64,000 nucleotides of DNA, from positions 558,001 through 622,000 of the forward strand of contig JARCOQ010000017.1 of assembly GCA_029207755.1 (NCBI GenBank), in the 5' to 3' direction. The position numbers were made by a program, and so were the translations under genes. A model generated the notes under the pieces. It did no database searches and was not told where the DNA came from. It saw only the letters and a program-made list of their open reading frames with translations. Source of the DNA: Chamaea fasciata. Lineage: Eukaryota > Chordata > Aves > Passeriformes > Sylviidae. How positions within the stretch are numbered: the first letter of the stretch is position 1; each line of letters starts with the position of its first letter. This document shows positions 45,501-58,415 of this stretch, piece after piece.

Positions 45501-47602
45501 TTCTCTGTACATCCCACTTTGGGAATTACTGGTGTAGCTAGTCTGTATTCTTTCCCCAGGGAAAAAACAGAGGTTTATTTTCTGAAACATTTTTTCTCCT
45601 TATCTGAAACAGCTTCACTTCTGGTGTTTCAAACATGAGGTGTAAATCTTTCTTTCAGATCATTAACTCTTCCTTGGCTCTTTTAATTTTTTCAGCTGTC
45701 TCGTAAAGACATGAGGGTGCTGGAGGAGGGGAGATGTGCAAGAGGAAGCCTCTGTAAGGAACTTGTGGAGGGGACAGGAACAAACCTGTTGGTATGAGGC
45801 CCCCATGGCCTTTTTGGCCCCTTTTTTGAAAGGAAGGGGGAACCAGATGTAATGTCAGTCTGTGATTTGCAGCTTGTGTCTTCTCATTTAATTTTACCAA
45901 AAACCCGCACTTCTCTCCTCCTCCATGCACACCCTTGGTCAGCCAGCACGGTCTGGTGATGCTGCAGCAGCTGGTGGGTGCTGCAGGGAGCTTTGGGGAG
46001 CACAGAGGGAACAGATTCACCCCAGCTGCACCAGGCACTCAGACCTACACAGCCCACGGGATGCCCTACACATTCCTTCTCCCTTCTGGGGGGCGGATCC
46101 AGACGCATGAACTACCGAGGAAACCATCCACATTCACCTGCCCAAGTCAGAAATAGGTGCACTGGCTGAAATGGGAAATACCCAGGGTGCTCTCCCCAGC
46201 GTCAACATCTCCTTGCACAGTAACCTCATCGCGGCCAGACAAGTGAGCAGAGCTGGCCCCGTGCAGGTTTCTCCGCAAGTGTAAGAAGATTACAATATAC
46301 ATCTTATTTCTGTGGTGATAAGCAGCTTAGGCAATCTGACTGAGGGTCACTCCATACAACAGGCCTATGGAATTATTATAATTTTCTGGTGGGCAATGGA
46401 GGGAGCTGAAGGTTTCCGGCGTGCAGCCTCAGGGCTTTGCCGTTAACCAAGCAGCTCCATGCTAAGGCTGGGGCTTGTCAAGAGGCTGATTTTTCTCCTT
46501 CCCACAGGCAGTAAGGATATTTTGACGTTTACTGCATGACAACATTTCTGAAAATAAGAACAGATAAATAGGAACAGGTAAATGAGAACTTTTTGAGAAT
46601 ACTGAAGAAGTTTGTTCCAATCACGGCCTTAAGAAACACTGTATGGTAGAAACCTGTGTGATAGAAAACAGGATAAACCCTGGAAAGAAAAGTCATTCCA
46701 AAACCAAAGCTGAGCTGGACCATCCCAACGTCACTGAACACAGTGTCCTCCTTGCTGTTTTCTTCCACGGCACACCCCCACTGATATCTCCTCTCCAGAC
46801 AGGCAGGCAGCTCACCTCACCCCACAGGTAACCCCCTGCTCCCTCCTGGAGGGCAGCAGGACTGACTAAACCCACCCTGCCCCACAGACCCCCAGCTCAG
46901 GGTTTGCACTGAGTGCAAACCACTTCTTGGCCTCGGCACACAGCTGAGATCTGTGATCTCCTCTGTGAGCTGCCTCGGCCCCAGCTGATCCCAAGCCGGG
47001 AACCACAGAGTGCAGAAAAACTGCCAAAGCTGCTCTTGGCGTGAGCTCCATGAGGGGCTGCAGCTGCTCACGGGAGCCAGGTCTGGGCAGAGGCACTCTG
47101 CTCCTCCCTGGATTCCAGCCTTACACAATTCCTTCGCCCAGAACTGGAGCCACCCCTCACCTCCACTCCCCAGGTGTTGCTGTCCTGCAGATTCAGCAGC
47201 ACCTCAGAGCTGTGCTGAACCATGCAGGAACGTTCTGTACATGCACTACAGTGCATTAGGAGACAGGTCAAAGCGCCATTGACTGAATTTGCCAGGGGAA
47301 AAAGCAGTGTAACATGAAGGGATTCAATAGATAACGTGGCTCCAGGTGCAGGCAAAGCCAACTGACCCGTGGTCTGACTCTGAACACTTGCAAATGCCAA
47401 GTTATGGGCTGCTAAAGGAGAACCTGGGGTCTTCTGACTCTGTCAGGACATCCTGACTCTTAAATTGCTGTTCTTTGCCTCAAATTCTTCCATCCTGTTT
47501 ACAGTGACCATCGGGCCTCCACAGGCTGAGAAACTGGGCAGGTTCACCTCCAGCTGCCACTGGGCTGGCTCCTGTGGCACCTGTACAGCCTCCAGCCCTG
47601 CG
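42546..47602. other. intron, single-copy sequence
   Basis: GC-rich to about 42900, then mixed. The only repeat is the CAT run at 44289-44316. AT-rich parts occur at 43160-43400 and 46280-46640. Open frames up to 253 codons lack family resemblance; the one through the CAT repeat gives a run of Ile, His or Asp and is not a gene. Confidence 0.4.
44289..44316. repeat. (CAT)9 microsatellite
   Basis: Nine uninterrupted CAT/ATC triplets. A simple triplet repeat in the intron. Confidence 0.95.
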
Positions 47603-48268
47603 TGACACAGGGACACCTTCGGGAGAGCCCTGTGTCCATCCCTGTGGGACACAGGGACACCTTGGTGAAATCTCTGTGTCCATCCCTGTGGGACACAGGG
47701 ACACCTTGGTGAAATCTCTGTGTCCATCCCTGTGGGACACAGGGACACCTTGGTGAAATCTCTGTGTCCATCCCTGTGGGACACAGGGACACCTTGGTGA
47801 AATCTCTGTGTCCATCCCTGTGGGACACAGGGACACCTTGGTGAAATCTCTGTGTCCATCCCTGTGGGACACAGGGACACCTTGGTGAAATCTCTGTGTC
47901 CATCCCTGTGTGACACAGGGACACCTTGGGGAGATCCCTGTGTGACACAGGGACACCTTGGGGAGAGCCCTTTGTCCATCCCTGTGGGACACAGGGACAC
48001 CTTGGTGCGATCCCCTGTGTCCATCCCTGTGGGACACAGGGACGCCTCAGTGAAATCCCTGTGTCCATCCGTGTGTGACACAGGGACACCTTGGGGAGAT
48101 CCCTGTGTGACACAGGGACACCTCGGTGAGATCCCTGTCCCCAGCCCTGTGTGACACAGGGACACCTCGGTGAGGTCCCTGTCCCCAGCCCTGTGTGACA
48201 CAGGGACACCTCGGTGAGATCCCTGTCCCCAGCCCTGTGTGACACAGGGACACCTCGGTGAGGGCCCC
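47603..48268. repeat. 44-bp minisatellite, about 15 copies
   Basis: The unit contains GGACACAGGGACACCTTGG, then TGAAATCT and CTGTGTCCATCCCTGTG. From 47647 to 47910 six copies appear identical and exactly 44 bp apart. To the right the copies diverge: units shorten to about 29 bp (47935-47965) and change to CTCGGTGAG(A/G)TCCCTGTCCCC. All three minus frames are open for 185-349 codons since 44 is not a multiple of three and the unit has no stop on that strand. Confidence 0.96.
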
Positions 48269-50077
48269 GTGGGTCTGGGGCACTGAGCAGGCGGTGCCCC
48301 AGCTGCAGGGCACGCAGGGCAGGGCAGGGCAGGGGCAGGGGGAGGCAGTTTGGAGGGTTTGGGGACAGAGCCCAGCTCAGCAGTGGGTTTGCATTTCCAG
48401 CACGTTCCCACTGGGAAGGGGACGGTGTCTTTGAGAGGGAGCAGGAAAGGGGAAAGGAGATCATGTTCTCCCAATGCTCTTATCTGAAACAAAGCCTTAA
48501 TAAGGATTGGGATGAGCCGGGACAGGAGGGAGGGTTACCTGGGGCATGGTGAGCAGCCGGTGGCAGCTGGGGGGTGAGTGGGGGCTCAGCTGGCGCGGGG
48601 AGGTGCTGACAGACATCATCCCCAGTCCTGAGGAGCACAAGGGCACGCTGCCATGCCAGGCTGCCGCTGCCAGCACTGCCCACACCGACAGCTCTGGGCA
48701 CCGCTCAGCCTTTAGAAAGGGCTGGAACACTCACTGGGCTGATAATGACCAATACTGCCCTGGGAAGGTGGAGCAAGGCGTCCCAAACCCCAAAAGAAAC
48801 GAACCCAAAGCCCAAGGACAGGCACAGGATGCAGTAGGACTCCTCTGGCACCCCCAGCTCTCACCACTGCTATTGGCCAAAACCTCCAAACTGGTCATAC
48901 CCGTGTCTGAGTTCTTCTGGCTCTTAAGGTTTTGGGGCAAAAGGTGAAAACTCAGTCTCGTTTGATAAAAAGAACTCCTCTCTCCATTCTCTAAAGAAAG
49001 CTGAGCCAGAAGTGAACAGGCTTTGTAGTATTTGCTGTGCTATAAAGAGAGGCCAGGAAATCCAGGAGGTCTGGAAAACACCTCCATCAACGAAGCGCTC
49101 TCCTTCCAGACCCAGTGTGGATGGGGCAGTGGGGATGTGGGAAACGTGCGGAGCGCCAGGCTGCCAACACAGCCCTGAGCTCTGTCACCAGGGTGTCAGG
49201 GGACACCCTGGGACGGCCTTTGTGCCCAGCACCACCCTGAGCTACCCTGAGTGGCAGGGCACAGGGCGAGGCTCCATCCCCCGTGCTCAGGGGCTGACGG
49301 GGACTCCAGCCCCTCGGTGTTTCCACCCGCCCTGAGGAAGCTGCTCTGCTGACTGGAGGCCAGATACAGCAGGAAACATCAGTTGTGACAGAAGTTCCTC
49401 TCTGAGGGCCCGGAGAACTCAGAAGTGCCATTATTTCCTGCATTTAAAATGACTGGTAATCAAAAGCCTTGTTTGGGAAGCCCCATTTGTGCCTCACACA
49501 ACCCCAGGCTCTGATGTACGCTAAAATCTCACATTAATTATGCATAAAATGTACATCTTTGGCTTTTAGGGACAGAGGAAACAGTTTTGCTTTGGGAATA
49601 ACAGAGAATTATTTTGGCCTGGAGTCAAGAAAACGCAGCCCAGTTTTTGTTCATTCCATTTGGTTTTGGGTTCCTTTCTAAGTGCAGGCAGCTATTTGAA
49701 GAGGGCTGCTTCCTGCAGAAAAGAAAGTTATTGTGCTCTCTGCACATTCTTTCAATGCACCATTTCAAAACCTGAGCAGGCAGTGCCCTGCTTGTTTCCC
49801 TGGCACCAGGCAGCGATCTCAGGTGACTCCAGAGGACATGTCACTGCTCTGGGTTGTGTTCCACCCCTCCACATCCAGAAATCCAGCTGGGAATCCTCCA
49901 GCACTCCTGGGCACCTGCCAAGCAGTTTATGAGCAGTGGGCTAAGGAGCCTGAAAAAGGATTGCAAATCCCAGGAGTGATCCCCTTTGGGATGGGGGATC
50001 CCGGGCTGGGAGGGGGAAACTCCCCAGGGGGGGCACAGCAGGCTGGTGCTGAGGGGTGGCACCAAGGGGCACTGAGG

Positions 50078-50150
50078 GGGACAGGGGGGACACAGGGGGA
50101 CACGAGGGCACACAGGGGGACGTGGGGGGGCACAGGGGGACACGGGCCCC
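50078..50150. repeat. G-rich GGGGGACAC repeat
   Basis: Imperfect repeats of CAGGGGGACAC with variants GAGGGCACA and GTGGGGGGGCA. The plus strand has many G4-G7 runs with short loops, a quadruplex-prone sequence opposite to KCNB1 sense. Confidence 0.85.
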
Positions 50151-50900
50151 TCTCAGACACCAGGCTCCAGCACATCCTTTGCCTTTCCCCTGGCTGTAGA
50201 GAGCAGAACGGGCTCTCAGGATGTGGATGTAAACAATCCTACCAGCTGTTACAGTCCAGGGCCTCCACAGCATCGCTGCTGGGCTGTTCCCTCACCTCCA
50301 GCCCCAGCTCGGCCATCCCCGGGGCTTCGGGGGGATGTGGCACAGAGCTCTCCCCCCAGGTGTGGCTGCAGGACCGTGTGCCCTGCCAGCCCAGCCTGCA
50401 GCAGCACCCTGCTCACCCCTCAGCCCCAGGAGCACCCCGAGAGCTGCTGCCCCTCTCCAGATGATGCTGCCAAGGAAGAACAAACAATGCAGAGCTGCCA
50501 TGATATATTTAACGATGAGTCATTCCCTTAAAAATTATCAGCTGTGAAAGGCTTTCACCACTCTGGGAATAATGCAATGATGTATTTCATGTGAATCAGT
50601 GCGGAGCGTATCCATGGCAACCTCAGCCTTGCAGTTTGCCAACAGTTGGGGAGACCGGCCTGGGAGAGTTGCAGAAAATAAACCCGCATGTTATGGGGCT
50701 TTAAAGGCCAAATCAGGCTTGTCTTGAACGACAAGTGGCTTGTCTGTGTGCTCGGCTCAGGCCGGCTCGGTTGGCACGCTGTGGGACCTCCCAGGGGTGA
50801 GCCCCCGGTCCCCGCAGCCCCCGCGGCTCCTGTCCCTGCCGTGGCTGCTGTCACACCCAGCCGGGCGTGGGGTGGGCTCAGCCCTGCCCTGCTCCCCCGG

Positions 50901-50950
50901 CCCCACGGAGCCCCACGGAGCCCCACGGAGCCCCACGGAGCCCCACGGAG
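50901..50950. repeat. perfect 10-bp tandem repeat, five copies
   Basis: CCCCACGGAG repeated five times without change, followed by a broken copy CCCCGGGGCA. Confidence 0.95.
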
Positions 50951-53900
50951 CCCCGGGGCACTGAGCGAGGGGCAGGTCCAGCCGTGGGGCAGCGTTTCTG
51001 CCTGTTGGGAGTCGCAGGCAGATGCAATGCCTGCGCTGTGCTCGGGATCCAGGCTCCAGCAGCCGCCCCAGAGCCTGGGTTATCTGGGAGGACAGACCCT
51101 GTCGGAGGTTTGATCCACAGGATGTGTCCTCCCCCGGTTCCCTGAGCTCCAGAAAGGTGGTTTGTGGAGAGCTGCTGCCCCTGCTTCCCAGAGCTGTAAG
51201 GGCAAGGCACAGACATGCCCTGTGTGAGGGAGAAGCCCTTCTGAGCATCTCTTGCTTCGCTCAGGAGCTGAATTTTGAGAACCGCACACAAAGCATTGTG
51301 GAAAGCCTGAAAGGAAAAATACGTTCCAGTCTGCTCTTTGCTCTGGCACAGGTGTCAGACCCTCCCTGGTTCAGCAATGCGGGTCCTACAGAAAACGAAA
51401 AAATGGGATCTTTCTGTATGGTAGCAGGATTTCCATGAAGTTGCTTAAACACAGCACCTCCGGGAAGAGAACCTCGTCTTGTCTGGCACTGGCCGGGTCA
51501 GCCTGGGGCCTGTGCCTGCCCCAAGGAAAGAAGCAGCAGAGAAAGGCAAGTTCCTTCAGGGGATGAGGGGCTGGTTTGACGCAGATCCCTGGGCACCCAC
51601 AGGCTGCCCGTGGTGCGGTACCACAGACTCCGACCAGGAATGCTCACAGGGGGAGACCAGCAGAGCCGGAGCATCCCCCTGGAGTGCCCATCCCTCCTGA
51701 GCCTCAGCCCACCCCGGTGCTCTGGAGCTCTGCTGAGCTCTGCTCAGACACCTAATGGGCTTTCCGCCTGGAGAGCGCAGCTGCAAAGCCCAGCCTGAGG
51801 CAGCATAAAACACGACTTTGCCGTCAGTGTTGGGAGGTGAGTGACTCCAGCCCATCTTTATTTTCTCTGGAGCATTATGAAAGACTAAGCCCTCCAAGAA
51901 AATGGCATCCATTCACAGCATGCCGAGGCCACTGGCATGCTGATAAAAATCCTAATTGCAGGAGGGTAACTATCAGTCTCTCTGAGTCATGCTACGGAAG
52001 ATGCTGAAATGGCACTCCCGTTCCCCTCTCCCGAGCACTCCGCCGCAACAACCGTCTCCTTATGACAACACCCATAAAGCACATGCAGTTCTTGATGGGC
52101 TTTCTAATTGCACCGAACAAATCCTTTACGTTTCCCTATTAAAAATGAGCAGAAACAAAGAGGGAAAGGATGAAAACTGGTAGAGAGAAGAAAAGAAGGA
52201 GAAAGTTGGGTAAAGGAGGGTTGGGAAGAGAAACAGTTTGGCTCCTGCCAACCTAAGATTTTTCAGTGTTCTGAAAAATTAGAACCAAGTACTTATCCAT
52301 TTCTCTATGTTTCACCTCTCCAAAACTTCCCCATTCCATGTGCCAGCAGGTGAGCCTGGCTGCCATGCCCAGCCCCTGGCCTGGCACCATCTCCTGTCCC
52401 TCACAGCGGCCACAGGCCCCTCGCCTGCCAGCACTGCCCAGGAGATCCAGCCCTCCTGCCACGGGGAGACCTTCCAGGACGGCTGGATACACCCCCAAAC
52501 CAGCAAGCCCAGCTCAGGGAAGTGATGTGGTGGACGAATCCATTATCATATTAATCCCCTGACTAACTCCCAGACAGCAGAGCTGTGTCTGGGCACAGCC
52601 CCAGAGCTCCTGAGCCCGTCCGTGCTGTCAGCAGCTGCCTTGGCCGGACAGAGCAGCCTCAGGGAACAAACGTGAGCAAAATCTCATCTTCTGCTGGAGC
52701 CGCCCGCAGTGGAAATCAGCAGCTGAGCTTCTGACTGTTTCCTAGGGTGTGCTGGCACTGAGCGGGACGCGAGTTCTGCACAAGCCCTGCTCAGTGCCTG
52801 CCCCAGGTGGCAGGACCTGCTGGGTCAGGAGGGGTGGGCACGGGTACCCAGTGCCAGGAACCTCCTCCATGGGCAGTTCCCAACACTCCTGCTGCAGCAC
52901 AGACACGACTGATGGCCCCACAGCACCACAGAGAGCCTGGCTGCCACTCAAGTACGTGAAATAACAGGAGCTGGGGTTCTGAGAGGGACAGATCCATCCA
53001 TCCCACCACCTGCCCCGGCAGCTCAGCCCCACACAGCTCCTGCGCAGCCCCCAGCAGTGCCCAGACTGCTGGAGTGTGTCTGGAGAAGGGAGAGAATGTG
53101 AATATTCAGATCCTCAGCCTAACCTGGGTGATGCTTGTTTGGTTGGTGATGTGTCACACCAGGTGACTGCAATATTTGATGTCTGAATTGCAAAATCTCA
53201 CGTTTGAGGAAGGGTGAGAGCTATTTATATACACACGTGCAGGTGTATTCTGCCTTTGGAACAATGCAAACCCAACCACCCAGGGCACACGGGAGTTACA
53301 GCTGCTCTGTCCATGCTCTCAGTTTGGACAGGGCAGAACCAGGGCATATCACCAAGTCTAACTGTAATGAAATTGCAGTGCCAGGGCCAGAGCCCAGATG
53401 TGCTGCCTGTCAACATCCTGCCTTCAGACAAGACCGTTCTGCCTGAAACTGCCCATGCGAGAAATCTCCTCTTCCTGAACAAGTGGTGATGGAGTGGGGT
53501 GGCCAGGACCCACAGTCAGGGTCTGGGAAGCTTTGTGCTTTTCCAACCCAGAAAACCAGAATATCTGCCCAAAATATCTTACTGCAGACCCCGTGTGGAG
53601 CCATGCACACCTGGCTGTGCAGGGACAGCCACAGGGGCTGAGCTGAGGGGTCTGTCCCCTGCTGCTGCCCACGCTCTGTGGACGCAGCTTTGTCACTGCC
53701 TTTGGCAGCTCACTCCAGAAGTCCGAGCGACAAAGAAGCGTCTCACCCTCTCCATTCCATTTCTGCTTGGTTCCTGTCCATGTCTGCTCTCTGCAGGCCC
53801 CTTGCAGCCAGGGCTGGACCGTGCCTGCCAGCTGGGCTGGGCTGTGCTAATCACCACCAGAAACACCAAAATCCTTCAAATTACCAGGCTCTGCAGCGCC

Positions 53901-56900
53901 TGCTGGCCTCCAGCACCCTGCAGACCTGCAATGCCAGTCATGTCCAAAAGGATACGTCCTCCTTACCCACATCTGCCAGGAGCCATCTCACGGACTTCTC
54001 TGAAGTAAAAATAAACCCTGCTGGAGAAGGCAGGCCTGGGCACAAACTCCTGTGGCGCAATGAAACTTCCCTGTCCTCTTGTGCAGAGGCACTGTCCTTC
54101 AGCTGGAGGTACAGATGGGCATGACAGGAATGAGATCAACAAATTTCTACCGTGACAGAGTGAACAGAGACTTCTTTAACAGGGAAAGATGGATGTGTGG
54201 TTCCTGAGCCTTCCCAGTCTGCCATGAGGTTGGCCAGCACAACTGATATCAGCAACAAAATAGGACCTGACTGGTTTTAAAGACATTGTGGTGCAGGACT
54301 GGGACCTGCAATGCTATTTTCAGGGCTGTCTTCTCTTCCTATTCATACCACTGCTGGATCTGCAGCAGGCAAGCCACAGAGGGGAGGTTAAAAATACTTT
54401 CCCATAGCACACAGCCCCAAACAGGGGAGACTGAGTTTCAGCCTGTTGAGATAAGCAAATTGAATACGCCTTTCTGATAACACTACTTTCAAAAGGTGAG
54501 TTTTCCTCCGGAAGCTGCCACCCTATTAATATCTAATACCCAGGTCTTACCTTTCATCACTTGTATTTTGCATCACTGGTGGCATCACGGGTGGAGATAA
54601 ACTGACCACTGATGACACCATGTCGTCCAGAGGGCAAATGACTTTCTCAATGTTCTATTAATAAAAACTCCATTACTCTTTATTGCCTGCTTCCTCCTAG
54701 GTTCCCTGGAACCTGGATTCCCACCATGGCTGAGAGCAGAGTCCTCGTGTTCTCCACTCTCAGCTGCCTGGTCAGGACCCCCAGCCTCCCCTGGAGGAAG
54801 GTGTAATGTAATTTCACAGAAGAGCTCAACAGTGTGCTTTTACTGTATTGCCACAGGGCTGCAAAACACAGCCACGGCTTAATTCCAAATGCTCACTTTT
54901 TTTAATATCCCTCTGATTTTGTTTGTTTCCTGGACTGTGTATGCAGCAGCATGTGCTTGAGGGGTTTTAAAGATGGGTTTTGCAATCATTCTTTGCAACC
55001 AGTTTCTCCTATGGACCAGCTGAGAGCAGCTGCCCAGAGCCTGAGGATGCTCTGGGGGAAAACAGCCTGGGCATCCTCTCCCTGCCTCCAAAAGTCAAAA
55101 CTCTCCCAATGCCTCCAATCCCTTCTGCTGCTGAAGGCCTGGCAGCTGAAGAACCATCCGTTTCCTCAAAAACCAACCTATGAAATGAATCATTTTGATA
55201 AGTGGCAGGATAACACTGTCCCATTTTGTAGGAATTCATGTTCTGAAACGAGTTGAGCTACAAACGAAGTAAGTAGAAAAGCAGAAAGATATGTGAACGC
55301 ACATTTCCACAGTTGGTATGACAACAGGGATGTTTTGTTCAGATAAGACTGAAGGGCCTTGAGGGGAGAGTGAAAGAATATGTACACTCAAAAAAAATTT
55401 GCAAATCTGGAATGGCTTCCCCAAGACAGACAAGAATTTATTAATAATTTCCTTCAGAGGGAAGATAAGGCTGGCACACAGGAGAATTAACCTGAGACTC
55501 GTCGCTTCTCAGTGAGGTGAGCAAACCCCTGGGTTACATCAGAGCCGCAGCTGGGAGGGATGGTTAGTTATTTATTGTTAATTGTGGGAACAGTTCCTCT
55601 GCCCGTCCTAACAAAGTTCAGTGTGTTTGAGAGAAAAGGAGCTACAGCCCTCCTGAACCATTTACACTCAGCCTTAAAGCTGCCCCAAGGTCCAGCTCTG
55701 AGTGTCTGTGCCAGGGCCCTCCAGGAATCCCCGTTTTTGCGAAGCCCTGGAGGTCTGCTGTCCCTCGCAGGGAGGCACAAACTGGGGAGACCCTGCAGTC
55801 AAGGGTCGTGGCCACCCCGGCAGTGAAAGACAAAAACTGGCCCCTGGTTTAGTCCCTTGCAGTGAATTTTTGTTTCAGAGCTCCTACAGGAACAAAGCTC
55901 CAGGACTGCCTGGAGCAGCTGCTGCTTCCCAACGTGGTGCTTGCATGCTGGAGAAAACCCTATTCCCTTCCCAGGAAACCTGTGCCGGGGGCTGTGGGGA
56001 TGGCGGGCGGTGGAAAACGCCACCGGAGCAAGTCTGTGCTATTCCCAGCTGCCAGAGAGCAGACACAGAACCGAATCCTGCCTCTCCTTCCCGGCCTGCA
56101 GAGCTTTCCAGCCGATTCCCTCCTCTGAGAGCAGCACGGTTATAGGGTCGCTGTGCACTCTCCCTTAACGCCTGACAGGAGCTGCTGTGGGGCCGTGCCG
56201 GGGTGTTTTCCCCCTTTTTTCCCTGCAGGGATCAGTGGGATCGGCTGGAGCTGGGAACCCCCACATCCCCGGGGCAGCGGGCAGGGAAGGGCGCTGCAGA
56301 CGTGGAGCATGGAAAGTGGAAAGGAGAGCACGGAACCACGAGCCGGCCAGGGGCAGCACCAGGAGTGGCCCTCCCAGGTAATTCAGGTTTTCTGTGCACA
56401 GAAAAGGACAGAAGCACAGGTAGATCCTGACAAGCCCCAGCAGCGCTCCTCCCAGAGGTGCTCCTGATGGGGGAAGATGGACAAAGCGCAATGGACAAAC
56501 CCCACTCTGACATCCCCTGATTTTATGCACAACAAGGAGCTTTTAATTCTCCCAGCTTAACAGGTGTGGCTGTTTTCATCTCAAATTTAGCAACGTTAAT
56601 CAGGAAAATCTGTTTTGTGGAAACCTGTGATAGTCTGGAGAGCTGACATTTTTGTGTTTTCTTTGGAGCGACAGAAAAGAGAGCTTGAGATAATTGACTT
56701 TGATAATGTTGAATTGTTTCAGTTTGATGAATCCTGATGTTCTGTGCTAAAACTACAAAGTCACAATCCACTATAAAAAACCTAAACAGCTTATGTACCG
56801 TATACTCTTATACATTCCCATTTTAGAGCTTGTATTTTCATCTGCCTCAGAAGCCAAAATGACACAAATTGAAATGATCAAATCAAAGGGAAATATTTTT

Positions 56901-57799
56901 ACCTCAACAAAATGAAACACCTTTGATGTCATTGAAACTAAACAAGAAAGTCGAAGCGATTTGACATCTCCCATCAAAACCCGGTGCTGACACACTTCTG
57001 CGAAACGTTTCTGATGTGAGGATTCAGGAGGCCCCGTGCCCTCACAGCAAAACCTCCCTGTCCCCACCTCCTGCTCCCTTCATCTACATCATCCTGCGTT
57101 TGTCTAAGAAAGAACTCACAAACTCTTGTTTAAGAAAGAATGTTACGCTTTGTAAAATCCTGTGGAAATTTTTATGAGAGACATAAGAAAGGAAACAAGA
57201 TCTGGATATTCCATCTGATACATTCAGTATCCAAGTTAGAGAACAAGACGATGCAGTCCAAAAATACTAAAAGCCTTTCAGTCCAGGCCTCCCCTGTACA
57301 GGCCAGACCAGGTGGAATAAAAAGAGGAATTAGCTGTAAAAGTCATTAGTATGTGATTTTATTCCAAAATGCTCAATATTCCTAGGTCTGCCCTTCAATA
57401 TTCTAGGGAGGAGAAATCTTAAACCCCGATTTTTGTGTTTTGACTTCAGGGAACTCCTGTTTACAGAGCAGTGTCTGAATCAGCCCGCTATTTCACTATC
57501 ACAACAGAGACATCAGCTGTGACTCAGTCCAGCTGTTTCTGAGTCACCTTTGCGACCCCAGGGTCTCCCTCCTGCTTTTCTCTACCTGGCTGCTAAAGAA
57601 ACAGCCTGGCCAAAACCCTGCACTGTGCCCCTGGCAGCCAATTCCCTCGCCGAGGGGAGAGGAAAACTCATTTACACCCCTTCCAGAGGAATCCCAGAGG
57701 GCTGGGATTCTGTCCCAGAAGATAAGGATCCTTTACCTGCCCGGAGGCAGCAGCGGGGTCGCGGCACGGCAGTGCCAGCCTGGACAGTCCCTTCGTCCC

Positions 57800-58185
57800 T
57801 TTCATCCCCTGCATCCCCTGCATGCCCTGCATCCCCGGAGTCCTCCAGGCATCCCCCTGCATCCCCTGCACCCCCTTCATCCCCTGCACCCCCTGCATCC
57901 CCTGAGACCTCCGGGCACCCCCCTGCATCCCCTGCATCCCTGGCATCCCCTGCACCCCCTGCGTCCTCCGGGCATCCCTCTGCATCCCCTGCATCCCTGG
58001 CATCCCCCGCACCCCCTGAGTCCTCCAGGCATCCCCCTGCATCCCCTGCATCTCCTGAGTCCTCCAGGCATCCCCCTGCATCCCCCGCACCCCCTGAGTC
58101 CTCCGGGCATCCCCCTGCATCCCCTGCATCCCTGGCATCCCCTGCACCCCCTGCGTCCTCCGGGCATCCCTCTGCATCCGCGGCA
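57800..58185. repeat. C-rich 9-12 bp complex repeat (CCCCTGCAT)
   Basis: Tandem CATCCCCTG units with CATCCCTGG and CACCCCCTG variants, punctuated by (A/C)GTCCTCC(G/A)GGCATCC at about 57839, 57961, 58019, 58061, 58097 and 58153. This gives a loose higher-order period of about 36-60 bp, with one longer gap. The minus strand has G4-G5 runs with 5-base loops. Period multiples of three keep frames open for up to about 400 codons on the plus strand (Pro/Ala/Ser-rich) and 303 on the minus; considered artefacts. Confidence 0.93.
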
Positions 58186-58415
58186 CCCCCGGCTCCAGGC
58201 GCCCCTCCGGGCCCGCTCCCGTGTCCCTCCCGGACAGGAGGCAGCGTTAAAAGCGGGTCTGGTTCATCCCCGGCAGCAGAGAGAGCCGGAACTGCCACGG
58301 GCTCGGCCGGCAGCTCCCGGGGCCGCCGGAGCTTCCAAATCCCCGAGCTCAGAACTCCAGAGGCTGAAAGCACAAAGCCTCGGCTGGGAGACACCGGGCG
58401 GCGGGGACAGCGGGA

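Larger units (their letters stand above)
48269..57799. other. intron, single-copy sequence with small G-rich repeats
   Basis: Long stretch without a gene I can support. It includes a GGGCA run at 48316-48350, G-rich repeats at 50078-50150, a perfect 10-bp repeat at 50901-50950 and AT-rich stretches at 49500-49560, 52160-52300, 55200-55450 and 56500-57430. ATTAATTATGCATAAAAT at 49533-49550 is a POU/homeodomain-like site. Confidence 0.4.
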
